From Rhizobiaceae bacterium (lineage in GTDB: Bacteria > Pseudomonadota > Alphaproteobacteria > Rhizobiales > Rhizobiaceae), in assembly GCA_023953775.1 (NCBI GenBank), contig JAMLJD010000050.1, positions 1-32,973 on the forward strand: a stretch of DNA of 32,973 nt. Reading direction: 5' to 3'. Both the position numbers and the translations under genes were made by a program. The notes beneath the pieces are model-generated. The model saw nothing but the letters and a program-made list of their open reading frames with translations, searched no databases and was not told where the DNA came from. Numbering within the stretch: the stretch's first letter is position 1; every line of letters starts with the position of its first letter. This document shows positions 8,936-16,581 of this stretch, one piece after another.

Positions 8936-9597
8936 ATCCCGAGCAGCGGCTGGACCAGCCGCAACAGGCGGCTGCGGAACCGCAGCGGCGCGTCGGTCAC
9001 GGCAAGGCAGATGCAGTCCTCGCCCGGCGTGGCGACGGGCTGATGCTGAAGGTCCTGGTCCGCTTCCTCGAGGTCGCCGCGCGCAAACAGCATCTCGCCG
9101 TCGTGGAAGCTTCCGGCGAGCACGAGCGTCAGTTCGCGCCCGCCATGGCCGTGTTCGGGAACCGGCTTGCCGGCCGGAATGCGCAGCAGCCTCGCCATGG
9201 TGCTTCTGTCGTCCGTTGCGATCGGGATGTGGTAGGCGCCGAGACCGAGCGGCTTCCACTTCAGGCTGTCGACATCGCCGCCAAGATAGCTGCGCAGCGG
9301 TTCGGGAAGCACGATGTCGCGGTCGCCCGGGACCGCCGGTTCCGCGGATGTATCCGGCCGGCGGCGGGCCTCGGCGTCCAGCAGTGTCGCCCTCAGGCGC
9401 TCCCAGGAATCTTCCTCGGCCTCTACGGGATCGGCCTCGGCCATCAACGCGCCGCCGGCCATTTCCATTGTTCTCAGCCGGCTGCGGCAGTGGGGGCACA
9501 GCGCGAGATGGGTGGCGACCGCGATCCGCCAGCCTTCGCTGAGGCTGCCCGTCGCATGGTCGAGCAGAAGCTCGTCGCTGACATGGTGCTGTATCAT
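8932..9597 (-). CDS. chrR: ChrR-type zinc anti-sigma factor with cupin domain
   Basis: Anti-sigma factor that holds RpoE inactive until singlet oxygen or peroxides trigger its turnover. The N-terminal zinc anti-sigma domain has His near the start (H4/H5) and HLALCPHC (H30, C34, C37). The C-terminal cupin has H149-x-H151, E155 and H185. These sit at a constant offset of 8 from the metal ligands H141, H143, E147 and H177 reported for Rhodobacter sphaeroides ChrR. The length (221 aa) is normal. The start overlaps the rpoE stop (ATGA, 9594-9597), the usual arrangement for a cognate pair. The 3' end overlaps the converging glycosyltransferase stop by 4 bp. Confidence 0.93.
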   Translation of the reverse strand: MIQHHVSDELLLDHATGSLSEGWRIAVATHLALCPHCRSRLRTMEMAGGALMAEADPVEAEEDSWERLRATLLDAEARRRPDTSAEPAVPGDRDIVLPEPLRSYLGGDVDSLKWKPLGLGAYHIPIATDDRSTMARLLRIPAGKPVPEHGHGGRELTLVLAGSFHDGEMLFARGDLEEADQDLQHQPVATPGEDCICLAVTDAPLRFRSRLLRLVQPLLGI

Positions 9598-10160
9598 TGC
9601 GGATGCTCCTCGAGCGCGGCGCGCAGCTTGGCGAATGCCAGCCTGATCCGTGACTTCACCGTGCCGAGCGGGAGTCCGAGCCGTGCCGCGATCGTGCTGT
9701 GGCTGAGTTCTTCGAAAAATGCCATGTGGAGCAGGTCGTTCTGCTCGGGTGGAAGCGTCTTCATTGCGGCGTGCAGCCGGGCTTCGGTCTGGCGGGCCTG
9801 CAGGGCAGCGTCCGCGCCAGGTTCCGGATCGGGGATGAACGCCGGATCTTCAGGATCGAAGTCCGGCCGCTTGGCGCGGCGATAGCTGTCGATACGCAGG
9901 TTGCGGGCGATGGTGAAAACCCATGTGCCGGCATTGCCTTTCGCGGGATCGAAAAGAGCTGCCTTGCGCCAGACGGTCATCATCGTTTCCTGAACGAGTT
10001 CCTCGGCCAGCCTGGCATCCTTGACGAGCCGCAGCATGTAGGCGCGGATCCGCGGCGCGAAATGGCGAAAGACCGTTTCGAAGGCATCGATATCGCCATT
10101 GTCCCGCACCGCCGCCAGCAGGGCCGAAATATCCTCCTCGCTGACCGACTCCGCTTGCAT
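9594..10160 (-). CDS. rpoE: ECF sigma factor RpoE (ECF11-like)
   Basis: Extracytoplasmic-function sigma factor, 188 aa. Region 2 runs from AFETVFRHFAPRIRAYM through EELVQETMMTVWRKA to TWVFTIARNLRIDSYRR. Region 4 has LPPEQNDLLHMAFFEELSH and the helix-turn-helix AARLGLPLGTVKSRIRLA. ATG 10160 was chosen because AGGACGAA precedes it by about 8 nt and the conserved region starts soon after; the frame is open far upstream without a plausible extra domain. It is paired with chrR by a 4-bp overlap. In relatives this sigma factor controls photolyase, cfa-like lipid and other photo-oxidative-stress genes; none of those lies next to it here. Confidence 0.94.
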   Translation of the reverse strand: MQAESVSEEDISALLAAVRDNGDIDAFETVFRHFAPRIRAYMLRLVKDARLAEELVQETMMTVWRKAALFDPAKGNAGTWVFTIARNLRIDSYRRAKRPDFDPEDPAFIPDPEPGADAALQARQTEARLHAAMKTLPPEQNDLLHMAFFEELSHSTIAARLGLPLGTVKSRIRLAFAKLRAALEEHPQ

Positions 10161-10281
10161 CGATTTCGTCCTGTGGGCGCGTCCGGGCAAAACGACGCGC
10201 AATGCTGCGCGCGGCCGCCGGATCGCGTATGCCGCGTGATCGAAAGGTCGTACCGGGCTGGACTGCATATTCATAGCCGCT

Positions 10282-10309
10282 GTTACGCGGATTTGCACCG
10301 ATCGGATCA
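10282..10309 (-). promoter_or_regulatory. Candidate RpoE-dependent autoregulatory promoter of rpoE-chrR
   Basis: On the minus strand TGATCC (10309-10304) is followed after 16 bp by CGTAAC (10287-10282). TGATCC is the -35 element I know for Rhodobacter RpoE. The -10 part only resembles the expected sequence. It would start transcription about 115 nt before the rpoE ATG. Confidence 0.6.
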
Positions 10310-10414
10310 CTGGCGTGACCAGATTCCTCCCGGTCCTGTGGCAAACCGCCGCCCCGGAGCCAAAGTAGCCCGCAGTTTGGCCGTCTCTCTCGACTTTAGG
10401 GCCAACACCGTGCA

Positions 10415-10431
10415 ATCTGGTCCTACCAGAT
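10415..10431. promoter_or_regulatory. TGGT-N3-ACCA operator (GntR/FCD type), site 1
   Basis: Perfect 17-bp palindrome ATCTGGTCCTACCAGAT with 7-bp arms and a 3-bp centre, 43 bp before the GTG of the M24 gene. It is the most symmetric of five such sites in the window. It is assigned to the GntR/FCD regulator at 22054-22770 by inference. Confidence 0.8.
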
Positions 10432-10473
10432 GGCCGCATTTGACGGCGCGTGCAGTTCAGGGAGGACCATCAC

Positions 10474-11661
10474 GTGAATATTGCATCGAACACCCCGGAC
10501 GTTTCCGCGCCGATCGACATCGACAAGCTCGATGGCCTGATGGAGGAGACCGGCATCGATCTGCTTCTCGCGACATCCAAGCACAATGCGCGTTACCTGA
10601 TGGGCGGCTACGGCTTCATCTTCTTCTCCGCGATGGATGCGATCGGCCACAGCAGATATCTGCCGTTCGTCGTCTATCGGAAGGGTCGGCCGGACCATGC
10701 CGCCTATGTCGGCAACAGGATGGAAGGCGGCGAGCACCAGAACCACCCTTTCTGGACCCCGACGGTCAAGACTGCGGCCTGGGGGACGCTCGACGCAACG
10801 CAAATGGCGGTCGACCACGTTCGGGATATCGGCGTGACGTCCGGGAAGATCGGCATCGAACCGGGGTTCCTGCCCATGGACGCTTACGGGCGGTTGCGTG
10901 AGGCCTTGCCCGAATGCGATTTTGTCGACGTGACCGGAGTGCTCGAGCGCTTGAGGGCGATCAAGACGCCGCAGGAACTCGAGCTGCTCCAAGAGGCCTC
11001 GGAGCGGATCACCGACGCGATGATGGCGACCATCGCATGGGCGGGCGAGGGGGCGACCAAGACCGACATCATCGAGCGACTGCGGCGCGAGGAGACCAAT
11101 CGCGGCCTGCAGTTCGAATATTGCCTGCTGACGCTCGGATCGAGCCACAACCGCGCTGCCTCCGACCAGAAATGGAACAGGGGCGAGGTGCTGTCGATTG
11201 ATTCCGGCGGCAATTATCACGGTTATATCGGCGACCTGTGCCGCATGGGCGTTCTCGGCGAGCCGGACGCGGAGCTGGAGGATTTGCTCGCCCAGGTCGA
11301 GGCGGTCCAGCAGGCGGCGTTCTCGAAGGTCCGGGCAGGCGCGCAAGGCGGCGATTTCATCGCGCACGCCGAAGACACGCTGAGGGCGCTGCCCGTCGCG
11401 CCCTTCACAGACTTCTTCGCGCACGGCATGGGGCTCATCAGCCACGAGGCGCCGTTCCTGATGACCAATCACCCGGTCACCTACGAAGGCGTTGATGCCG
11501 CGCACCCGCTCGAAACGGGCATGGTGATCTCCGTGGAGACCACCATGCTTCATCCAAAGCGCGGTTTCATCAAGCTCGAGGACACGCTCACCGTGACCGA
11601 CGACGGTTACACGATGTTCGGCGAGCGCGGCCGGGGCTGGAACCGGGGCGGCAGGTCCTAG
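10474..11661 (+). CDS. M24-family metallopeptidase (creatinase/Xaa-Pro peptidase fold)
   Basis: Pita-bread hydrolase, 395 aa from GTG 10474; GGGAGG (10460-10465) fits this start, while the in-frame GTG at 10450 has no ribosome binding site. An N-terminal creatinase-like domain (about 20-150) precedes the catalytic domain. All five dinuclear-metal ligands are in place: D243, D254, H317, E355 and E369, within IDSGG, GDLCR, HGMG, VETT and KLEDT. The enzyme should therefore be active, on an Xaa-Pro, creatine-like or other amide substrate that the sequence does not reveal. A perfect TGGT-N3-ACCA operator lies just upstream, tying it to the sugar island; M24 enzymes are not standard partners of sugar pathways. 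It converges with the cupin gene, sharing 4 bp of stop codons. Confidence 0.88.
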   Translation: MNIASNTPDVSAPIDIDKLDGLMEETGIDLLLATSKHNARYLMGGYGFIFFSAMDAIGHSRYLPFVVYRKGRPDHAAYVGNRMEGGEHQNHPFWTPTVKTAAWGTLDATQMAVDHVRDIGVTSGKIGIEPGFLPMDAYGRLREALPECDFVDVTGVLERLRAIKTPQELELLQEASERITDAMMATIAWAGEGATKTDIIERLRREETNRGLQFEYCLLTLGSSHNRAASDQKWNRGEVLSIDSGGNYHGYIGDLCRMGVLGEPDAELEDLLAQVEAVQQAAFSKVRAGAQGGDFIAHAEDTLRALPVAPFTDFFAHGMGLISHEAPFLMTNHPVTYEGVDAAHPLETGMVISVETTMLHPKRGFIKLEDTLTVTDDGYTMFGERGRGWNRGGRS

Positions 11662-12077
11662 ACCTTGCCGGCCGGGATGATCCTGAAGTCCGGCAGTTCG
11701 CGCAAAGCCAGTTCCGGGCCGGCGGGCGAGTAGACGACGAAGAGCTGCATCGGCTCGCTGCCGGTGTTGAGCGTCGAGTGAAACCGGCTTTCCGGGACAT
11801 AGACCGTGCAGCCGGGACCGACTTCCCTGGTGATCGGCGTGCCGGCCTCGTCCTCGACCATTTGTTCGCCATGTCCCGAAATGACGAAGATGATCTCCTC
11901 CGCTCCGGGGTGGTTGTGGCGCGTATGGCCCTGTCCCGGCGGCAGGTCGACCACCCCGCCGGAAAACCGCGCCGCGCCGTTGACCTCGGGCGCCACCGTC
12001 AACGCCAGCCTTCCCCAGTCGAAGCCGAACGCATCGACGTCCTTCGGATAGACGAACATTCCCTTGTCGCCGCTCAT
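11658..12077 (-). CDS. Small single-domain cupin protein
   Basis: A 139-aa cupin barrel. Motif 1 has GHTRHNHPGAEEIIFVISGHGE with its metal-binding His/His/Glu set, and motif 2 has VYVPESRFHSTLNTG with the fourth His. The ATG at 12077 has AGGAGG about 8 nt upstream; longer upstream frames overlap the TIM-barrel gene and are shadows. It is the last gene of the minus-strand operon with the PEP-hydrolase-like and UPF0261 genes (22-nt gap). It could be a sugar-binding, isomerase or dioxygenase-type cupin; the operon suggests it works on the same unknown metabolite. The stop overlaps the M24 stop. Confidence 0.87.
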   Translation of the reverse strand: MSGDKGMFVYPKDVDAFGFDWGRLALTVAPEVNGAARFSGGVVDLPPGQGHTRHNHPGAEEIIFVISGHGEQMVEDEAGTPITREVGPGCTVYVPESRFHSTLNTGSEPMQLFVVYSPAGPELALRELPDFRIIPAGKV

Positions 12078-12099
12078 CGGGTCTTTCCTCCTGTGATGG

Positions 12100-12939
12100 T
12101 CACACCGCGCGCAGCGGCAGGTTCTTGAAGCTGGCCGTCTGGTCGCGGATCGCCGCTTCGGCCGGAAGCCGCTCCATCGAGCTCGCGCCGTAGAAGCCGT
12201 GGCAGATCCGGCAGTTCTCGAGAATGTGCCGCGCGTCCTCGGGCATCGAGATCGGCCCGCCGTGGCACAGGACAATGACGTCGCTGCGCTCGCCGATCGC
12301 AGCACTTGCGATCGCGTCTATCTCGCCGACGCACTCGTCGAGGCTCTTGGCCGACGACGCGCCGATCGTCCCGCCGGTGGTCACGCCCATATGCGCCACG
12401 ATGATGTCGGCGCCGGCCCTGGTCATCGCCACCGCTTCGTCCGGCGTGAAGACATAAGGGGTGGTCAGCATGTCGAGCGCATGCGCGGCCGCGATCATGT
12501 CGACCTCGAGCCCGTAGCCCATGCCCGTCTCCTCGAAGCTCTGCCGCATCGTCCCGTCGAACAGGCCGATCGTCGGGAAGTTCTGGACGCCCGAAAACCC
12601 AATCTCCTTCAGCTCGGCCAGAAATCGGGGCATCAGGATGAACGGGTCGGTTCCGTTGACCCCGGCGAGAACCGGCGTGTTCCTGACCACGGGCAGGACC
12701 TCGACGGCCATCTCCTTCACGATCTCGTTGGCATTGCCGTAGGCAAGCAGGCCGGCCGCCGAGCCGCGCCCCGCCATCCGGTAGCGGCCGGAATTGTAGA
12801 TGACGATGAGGTCGATGCCGCCGGCTTCCTCCGACTTCGCGGACAGGCCGGTACCCGCGCCGCCACCGATGATCGGACGCCCCGCCTCGATGGCGCTGCG
12901 AAATTTGGACAGGATCGTCTTGCGGGCAATGGCGGCCAT
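12100..12939 (-). CDS. PEP-hydrolase-like TIM-barrel protein (PF09370 family)
   Basis: A 279-aa TIM-barrel protein of the phosphoenolpyruvate-hydrolase-like family, named after domain similarity, not a proven reaction. Family signatures visible are [12 protein letters not shown] (phosphate-loop-like), [59 protein letters not shown] and CHGGPI. The length is that of a free-standing family member. It lies 7 nt after the UPF0261 gene. These two proteins correspond in order to the two halves of the plant resistance protein Tm-1, and in bacteria they are commonly neighbours. The substrate is unknown. Confidence 0.88.
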   Translation of the reverse strand: MAAIARKTILSKFRSAIEAGRPIIGGGAGTGLSAKSEEAGGIDLIVIYNSGRYRMAGRGSAAGLLAYGNANEIVKEMAVEVLPVVRNTPVLAGVNGTDPFILMPRFLAELKEIGFSGVQNFPTIGLFDGTMRQSFEETGMGYGLEVDMIAAAHALDMLTTPYVFTPDEAVAMTRAGADIIVAHMGVTTGGTIGASSAKSLDECVGEIDAIASAAIGERSDVIVLCHGGPISMPEDARHILENCRICHGFYGASSMERLPAEAAIRDQTASFKNLPLRAV

Positions 12940-12946
12940 GGGGACC

Positions 12947-14143
12947 TCAGTGTTTGGCGATTTGCAGGAAGGTGTCCGCGGCGTGCTGCGCGAATGCGGG
13001 ATCGTTGATGTGAAGCGGAAGCCTGACCAGCCGGCGATCGTCGGTCTGCTCGAACGTCGACGCGATCGCCGAGAACAGCGCGTCGTCGGCGTCGGGATCG
13101 AAGAAGGCGCCGCCTTCGATGTCGAGCGCCGATATCCCCTTTTCCGGAATGAGGAACCTGACGGGGCCGTCGCATTGGTTGAGCTTGCGCGCGATCCACG
13201 TCCCGATCTGCCGGCACTCGTCGGCGCTCGTCCGCATCAGCGTCACGTTCGGATTGTGCTTGTAGAGCGTGCGTCCGCGATAGCGCTCCGGCACTGTGTC
13301 CGGGGCCCAGAAATTCACCATGTCCAGAGCGCCGACCGAGCCGACATAGGGCAGGCCGGTGCGGGCGACGGCACCAAGGCGGTCCTCGGTCGCAGGAAGC
13401 ACGCCGCCGAAAAGCATGTCGCAGATCTCGGTGGTGGTGATGTCGATGAAGCCGGTCAGCATGCCGCTTTCGGCCAGCTTCTCCATCGTCCGGCCGCCCG
13501 TCCCGGTGGCGTGGAACACCATGCAGTCGAAATCGTTCTTCAGCCGTTCGGCGATCGCGGTGACGCAAGGCGTCGTGACGCCGAACATGGTGAGCCCGAT
13601 GGAGGGCCTGGCGTCGCGCCGCTGCGGCGGGTTCTGCGCCATGCCGGCAATCGCCTGCGCAGCGTTGTTGAGGATGGTGCGGCTGAGATCGTTGAGGCCG
13701 GCGAGGTCTGTGACCGACGGGACCATCACGATATCGGAGATGCCGACATAGGGTGAGGTGTCCCCGGAAGCGAGCGTCGAGACCATCAGCTTCGGAATGC
13801 CGTAGGCGAGTTCGCGCATGCCGGCGGTGATGATCGACGTGCCGCCGCCGCCGCCGATGCCGATCACCGCGCCGATATCGCTGCGCGTCGGCAGAAACGC
13901 CGCGAAGGCCTGCGCCATGGCCGCGACGGCCTGTCCGCGATCGTCGAGGCCGAGGACGGCGCCCGCACCTTGGGGATGGAATGCCGCGACCTCGCTTGCC
14001 GTGACGTCCGCGACGCCGTCTGTCGGCCGGGTGCCGACGTCGACGCGGACGACGGAAAGGCCGCGGCCGCTGATCAGGCCGGCGAGATAGTCGAGCTCCT
14101 CACCCTTCGTGTCGGCGGTGCCGACCACGTAGACGCGCTTCAT
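12947..14143 (-). CDS. UPF0261 protein (Tm-1 N-terminal-like ATP-binding domain)
   Basis: A 398-aa UPF0261/Tm-1-like protein. Signatures are [13 protein letters not shown] at the N-terminus, [54 protein letters not shown] and [11 protein letters not shown]. The plant homologue Tm-1 carries this domain fused to a TIM barrel and binds a viral replication protein; the ancestral biochemical role is unknown. ATG 14143 has GGGAGG 6 nt upstream, and upstream in-frame codons fall in the promoter. It is the first gene of a three-gene operon (UPF0261, PEP-hydrolase-like, cupin), divergent from a TetR gene with a shared operator. Confidence 0.9.
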   Translation of the reverse strand: MKRVYVVGTADTKGEELDYLAGLISGRGLSVVRVDVGTRPTDGVADVTASEVAAFHPQGAGAVLGLDDRGQAVAAMAQAFAAFLPTRSDIGAVIGIGGGGGTSIITAGMRELAYGIPKLMVSTLASGDTSPYVGISDIVMVPSVTDLAGLNDLSRTILNNAAQAIAGMAQNPPQRRDARPSIGLTMFGVTTPCVTAIAERLKNDFDCMVFHATGTGGRTMEKLAESGMLTGFIDITTTEICDMLFGGVLPATEDRLGAVARTGLPYVGSVGALDMVNFWAPDTVPERYRGRTLYKHNPNVTLMRTSADECRQIGTWIARKLNQCDGPVRFLIPEKGISALDIEGGAFFDPDADDALFSAIASTFEQTDDRRLVRLPLHINDPAFAQHAADTFLQIAKH

Positions 14144-14209
14144 CCATCCTCCCTGCGCCGCCCCGGGGCGGCGTTGTCTCGGCACCGTCTTTGGCAGGCA
14201 TCTCAGCCA

Positions 14210-14237
14210 TTGCAATTTTGTGAGACGAGCGTATCAT
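14210..14237 (+). promoter_or_regulatory. Sigma-70-like promoter of the TetR gene
   Basis: TTGCAA (14210-14215), a 16-bp spacer and TATCAT (14232-14237). The start point would lie at or just before the ATG at 14244, so the transcript would be nearly leaderless. It overlaps the oppositely directed UPF0261 promoter and the dyad operator. Confidence 0.55.
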
Positions 14238-14256
14238 AATGATATGGATGTCTCAC
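14220..14256. promoter_or_regulatory. 37-bp dyad operator between TetR and UPF0261 operon
   Basis: Two nested inverted repeats share one centre at 14238: an inner TATCAT-A-ATGATA (14232-14244) and outer arms GTGAGAC/GTCTCAC (14220-14226 and 14250-14256). Overall 14 of 18 positions are symmetric. It covers the -10 boxes of both divergent promoters, so binding by the adjacent TetR protein should repress both. Confidence 0.8.
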
Positions 14257-14261
14257 GTCAA
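14233..14261 (-). promoter_or_regulatory. Sigma-70-like promoter of the UPF0261 operon
   Basis: On the minus strand TTGACG (14261-14256) is followed after exactly 17 bp by TATGAT (14238-14233), each 5/6 to consensus. It would start transcription about 80 nt upstream of the UPF0261 ATG. The -10 box lies in the centre of the 37-bp dyad. Confidence 0.75.
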
Positions 14262-14927
14262 TTGGCCGAGCAGGATACCGACGGCGATACCGAGCGCGGA
14301 CCGCGCGCCCGAACCCGGCGGTTGATGCTCGAGACCGCGACGCGGCTGATGCAGGCCGGCGCGACGCCGTCGGTAAGCGAGGTCGCCGAAGCCGCCGAGG
14401 TGTCGCGCGCGACCGCCTATCGCTACTTTCCGAGCCAGGCTGCGCTGGTCCATGCGGTTGTCGACGAGGCGCTGGGACCGATCCTCGAATGGAAAAGTTC
14501 GAGCGGCGACGCCGCCGCAAGGGTCGACGACCTGCTCGCGACGTCCTTGCCGCGCATCGAGGAGTTCGAGGCGACCTTCAAGGCGGCGCTGAAGCTGTCA
14601 CTCGACCAGTGGGCAAGGCGGCAGGCAGGCTCGCTGGGCGACGAGCCCCAGTTCACCCGCGGGCACCGCATGGACCTGCTCGAGGATGCGCTCGCGCCGC
14701 TGCGCGGCGTGCTGCCGGATGGCGAGTTCGACCGGGTGGCCCAGGCGATTTCGCTGATCTTCGGCGTCGAGGCGTGGGTCGTGCTCAAGGATATCTGGGG
14801 TCTTGATGCGGACCGGGTGCAGACGGTCGTCCGCTGGGCGGCGTCGGCGCTGGTTCGCGTCGCGGTCGAGGATCGCGCAAAGGCGGAAGATGAGGAAAGG
14901 AAACGGAAACTGGTTAGACCAGATTGA
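14244..14927 (+). CDS. TetR-family transcriptional regulator
   Basis: A 227-aa repressor-type regulator. The N-terminal helix-turn-helix runs from TRRLMLETATRLM through PSVSEVAEAAEVSRATAYRY to FPSQAALVHAVV, the classic TetR layout after a charged 25-residue lead. The C-terminal ligand/dimer domain is helical and unassignable. ATG 14244 is chosen; it lies inside the operator dyad, and the frame extends only 8 codons further, to GTG 14220 at the operator edge. A GntR-type TGGT-N3-ACCA site sits within its last codons (14911-14921). The most likely targets are itself and the divergent UPF0261 operon; the effector is unknown. Confidence 0.92.
   Translation: MDVSRQLAEQDTDGDTERGPRARTRRLMLETATRLMQAGATPSVSEVAEAAEVSRATAYRYFPSQAALVHAVVDEALGPILEWKSSSGDAAARVDDLLATSLPRIEEFEATFKAALKLSLDQWARRQAGSLGDEPQFTRGHRMDLLEDALAPLRGVLPDGEFDRVAQAISLIFGVEAWVVLKDIWGLDADRVQTVVRWAASALVRVAVEDRAKAEDEERKRKLVRPD
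14908..14924. promoter_or_regulatory. TGGT-N3-ACCA operator, site 2 (end of TetR gene)
   Basis: AACTGGTTAGACCAGAT with perfect CTGGT/ACCAG arms, embedded in the last codons of the TetR gene and ending at its stop codon. It is 177 bp upstream of site 3, centre to centre, so it may be an auxiliary site for looping at the ABC operon promoter. Confidence 0.7.
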
Positions 14928-14966
14928 GGGGTTCGCTCGCTGCTGTTTAGCGTCGTTGTCGCAACG

Positions 14967-14983
14967 GTGTTCTGGGCGAACAC
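14967..14983. repeat. 17-bp inverted repeat between TetR and the ABC operon
   Basis: GTGTTC and GAACAC separated by TGGGC. It could be an RNA hairpin closing the TetR transcript (no T run) or a binding site for another regulator. Confidence 0.45.
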
Positions 14984-15026
14984 GCCATGATGCTGTATTA
15001 GAAAAGGAAAACTGGCGGAAACGTCG

Positions 15027-15047
15027 CGCATTTGATACGCAAATGCG
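15027..15047. repeat. 21-bp inverted repeat upstream of the ABC operon promoter
   Basis: CGCATTTG and CAAATGCG (8-bp perfect arms) around ATACG, followed by TTTGT. It lies 22 bp before the candidate -35 box. It is either a weak terminator of the TetR transcript or an operator or activator site for the ABC operon. Confidence 0.55.
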
Positions 15048-15069
15048 TTTGTCGGGTGCCATAAATCCC

Positions 15070-15096
15070 TTGACGGAAGCCGAGATTTGGTAATAC
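15070..15096 (+). promoter_or_regulatory. Candidate promoter of the ABC transporter operon
   Basis: TTGACG (15070-15075) followed after 15 bp by TAATAC (15091-15096). The spacing is short, but the same -35/operator/-10 layout recurs at 25135-25162. The GntR-type site 3 covers the -10, which implies repression. The leader to the binding-protein ATG is about 150 nt. Confidence 0.5.
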
Positions 15097-15101
15097 CAGA
15101 T
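15085..15101. promoter_or_regulatory. TGGT-N3-ACCA operator, site 3 (ABC operon)
   Basis: ATTTGGTAATACCAGAT: perfect TGGT/ACCA core at 15088-15098 with one mismatch in the outer arms. It overlaps the candidate -10 box of the ABC operon. Confidence 0.78.
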
Positions 15102-15255
15102 TGACTTGTTCTACCGTCTGGGGCCATGGTTCCCGAGGGCGCAGTTGAAGAGTGGAGGAGCAGCTCTTCGGCGCATCAGCGCCAGTCGGAACTACCCGTG
15201 CAGGCCGTCGTGTCGGCACGTCGAACGGTAGGTGCATAGATGGGAGGAAGTCATT

Positions 15256-16566
15256 ATGCGCAACAAACTTGCCGGCCTTGTCGCCGGGTTCGGACTTACG
15301 CTTGCCTGCTCGACATCCGCATTCGCGCAGGAGCTGACGATTTTCTGGGCCGAATGGGACCCCGCAAACTATCTTCAGGAACTGGTCAACGAATATGAGG
15401 CCGAGACGGGTGTCCGCGTCACCGTCGAGACAACGCCGTGGTCCGATTTCCAGACCAAGGCCTTTACGGAATTCAACGCGCGCGGCTCCGCCTACGACAT
15501 GGTTGTCGGCGACTCGCAGTGGATCGGCGCTGCCTCGGAAGCCGGCCACTACGTCGATCTGACCGACTTCTTCAACAAGCACAATCTGAAGGAAGTGATG
15601 GCGCCCGCCACGGTCAAATACTACGCCGAGTACCCGTCGGATTCCGGCAAATACTGGTCGATCCCGGCTGAGGGCGACGCGGTGGGCTGGTCGTACCGCA
15701 AGGACTGGTTCGAGGATCCCAAGGAGATGGAGGCGTTCAAGGCCAAGTACGGCTACGATCTCGCCCCGCCGAAGGACTGGAAGCAGCTTCGCGATATCGC
15801 GGAATTCTTCCACCGCCCCGACGAGAATCGCTACGGCATCGCCATCTATACCGACAACTCCTATGACGCGCTGGTGATGGGCGTCGAGAACGCCATCTTC
15901 TCCTTCGGCGGCGAGCTTGGCGACTACGCCAACTACAAGGTCGACGGCATCATCAACTCCGACCAGAACGTCAAGGCGCTCGAAGCCTATCGCGAGCTCT
16001 ACGGCTTCACGCCTCCGGGCTGGGCCAAGACCTTCTTCGTCGAGAACAACCAGGCGATCACCGAAGGCCTGGCCGCGATGAGCATGAACTACTTCGCCTT
16101 CTTCCCGGCGCTCCTCAACGAGGCGACCAACCCGCATGCGAAATCGACCGGCTTCTTCGCGAATCCGGCCGGCCCGGACGGCGACCAGTATGCAGCACTT
16201 GGCGGGCAGGGCATCTCGATCGTGTCCTACTCCGAGAACCAGGATGAGGCCTTCAAGTTCCTCGAATGGTTCATCAAGGACGAGACCCAGAAGCGCTGGG
16301 CCGAACTCGGTGGCTACACTGCGAGCGCGGCTGTTCTCGAATCCGACGAGTTCCAGAATGCGACGCCGTACAACAAGGCCTTCTACGAGACCATGTTCAA
16401 GGTGAAGGACTTCTGGGCCACCCCGGAATATGCCGAGTTGCTGATCCAGATGAACCAGCGCATCTACCCCTACCTGACCGCGGGGGAAGGCACGGCGAAG
16501 GAAGCGCTCGACGCGCTTGCCGAAGACTGGAACGCGACGTTCAAGAAGTACAACCGCGTCCAGTAA
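15256..16566 (+). CDS. Periplasmic sugar-binding protein of ABC transporter (family 1)
   Basis: A 436-aa substrate-binding protein of a CUT1-type carbohydrate importer. A Sec signal peptide (MRNKL, hydrophobic core, cleavage after AFA at about residue 24) targets it to the periplasm. The mature part begins with ELTIFWAEWDPANYL and has the family-1 pattern, including DMVVGDSQWIG and a C-terminal WNATFKKYNRVQ helix. ATG 15256 has GGGAGGAAG upstream; the longer frame lacks a signal-peptide start. It is rich in Trp and Tyr, as in sugar or polyol binding sites. It is first in a six-gene operon, and a strong hairpin follows it, consistent with higher expression than the permeases. The ligand cannot be read from sequence. 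Confidence 0.93.
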   Translation: MRNKLAGLVAGFGLTLACSTSAFAQELTIFWAEWDPANYLQELVNEYEAETGVRVTVETTPWSDFQTKAFTEFNARGSAYDMVVGDSQWIGAASEAGHYVDLTDFFNKHNLKEVMAPATVKYYAEYPSDSGKYWSIPAEGDAVGWSYRKDWFEDPKEMEAFKAKYGYDLAPPKDWKQLRDIAEFFHRPDENRYGIAIYTDNSYDALVMGVENAIFSFGGELGDYANYKVDGIINSDQNVKALEAYRELYGFTPPGWAKTFFVENNQAITEGLAAMSMNYFAFFPALLNEATNPHAKSTGFFANPAGPDGDQYAALGGQGISIVSYSENQDEAFKFLEWFIKDETQKRWAELGGYTASAAVLESDEFQNATPYNKAFYETMFKVKDFWATPEYAELLIQMNQRIYPYLTAGEGTAKEALDALAEDWNATFKKYNRVQ

Positions 16567-16581
16567 CGCAGCCGACCTGGG

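Noticed and set aside
8091..9885. Long plus-strand frames across the GT2 gene and chrR
   Set aside because: Out of frame with GT2 and antisense to chrR; Arg/Ser-rich shadow translations.
9594..10439. Longer rpoE start adding about 90 residues
   Set aside because: The added sequence has no domain and spans the candidate promoter; AGGACGAA before ATG 10160 gives a normal-sized ECF factor.
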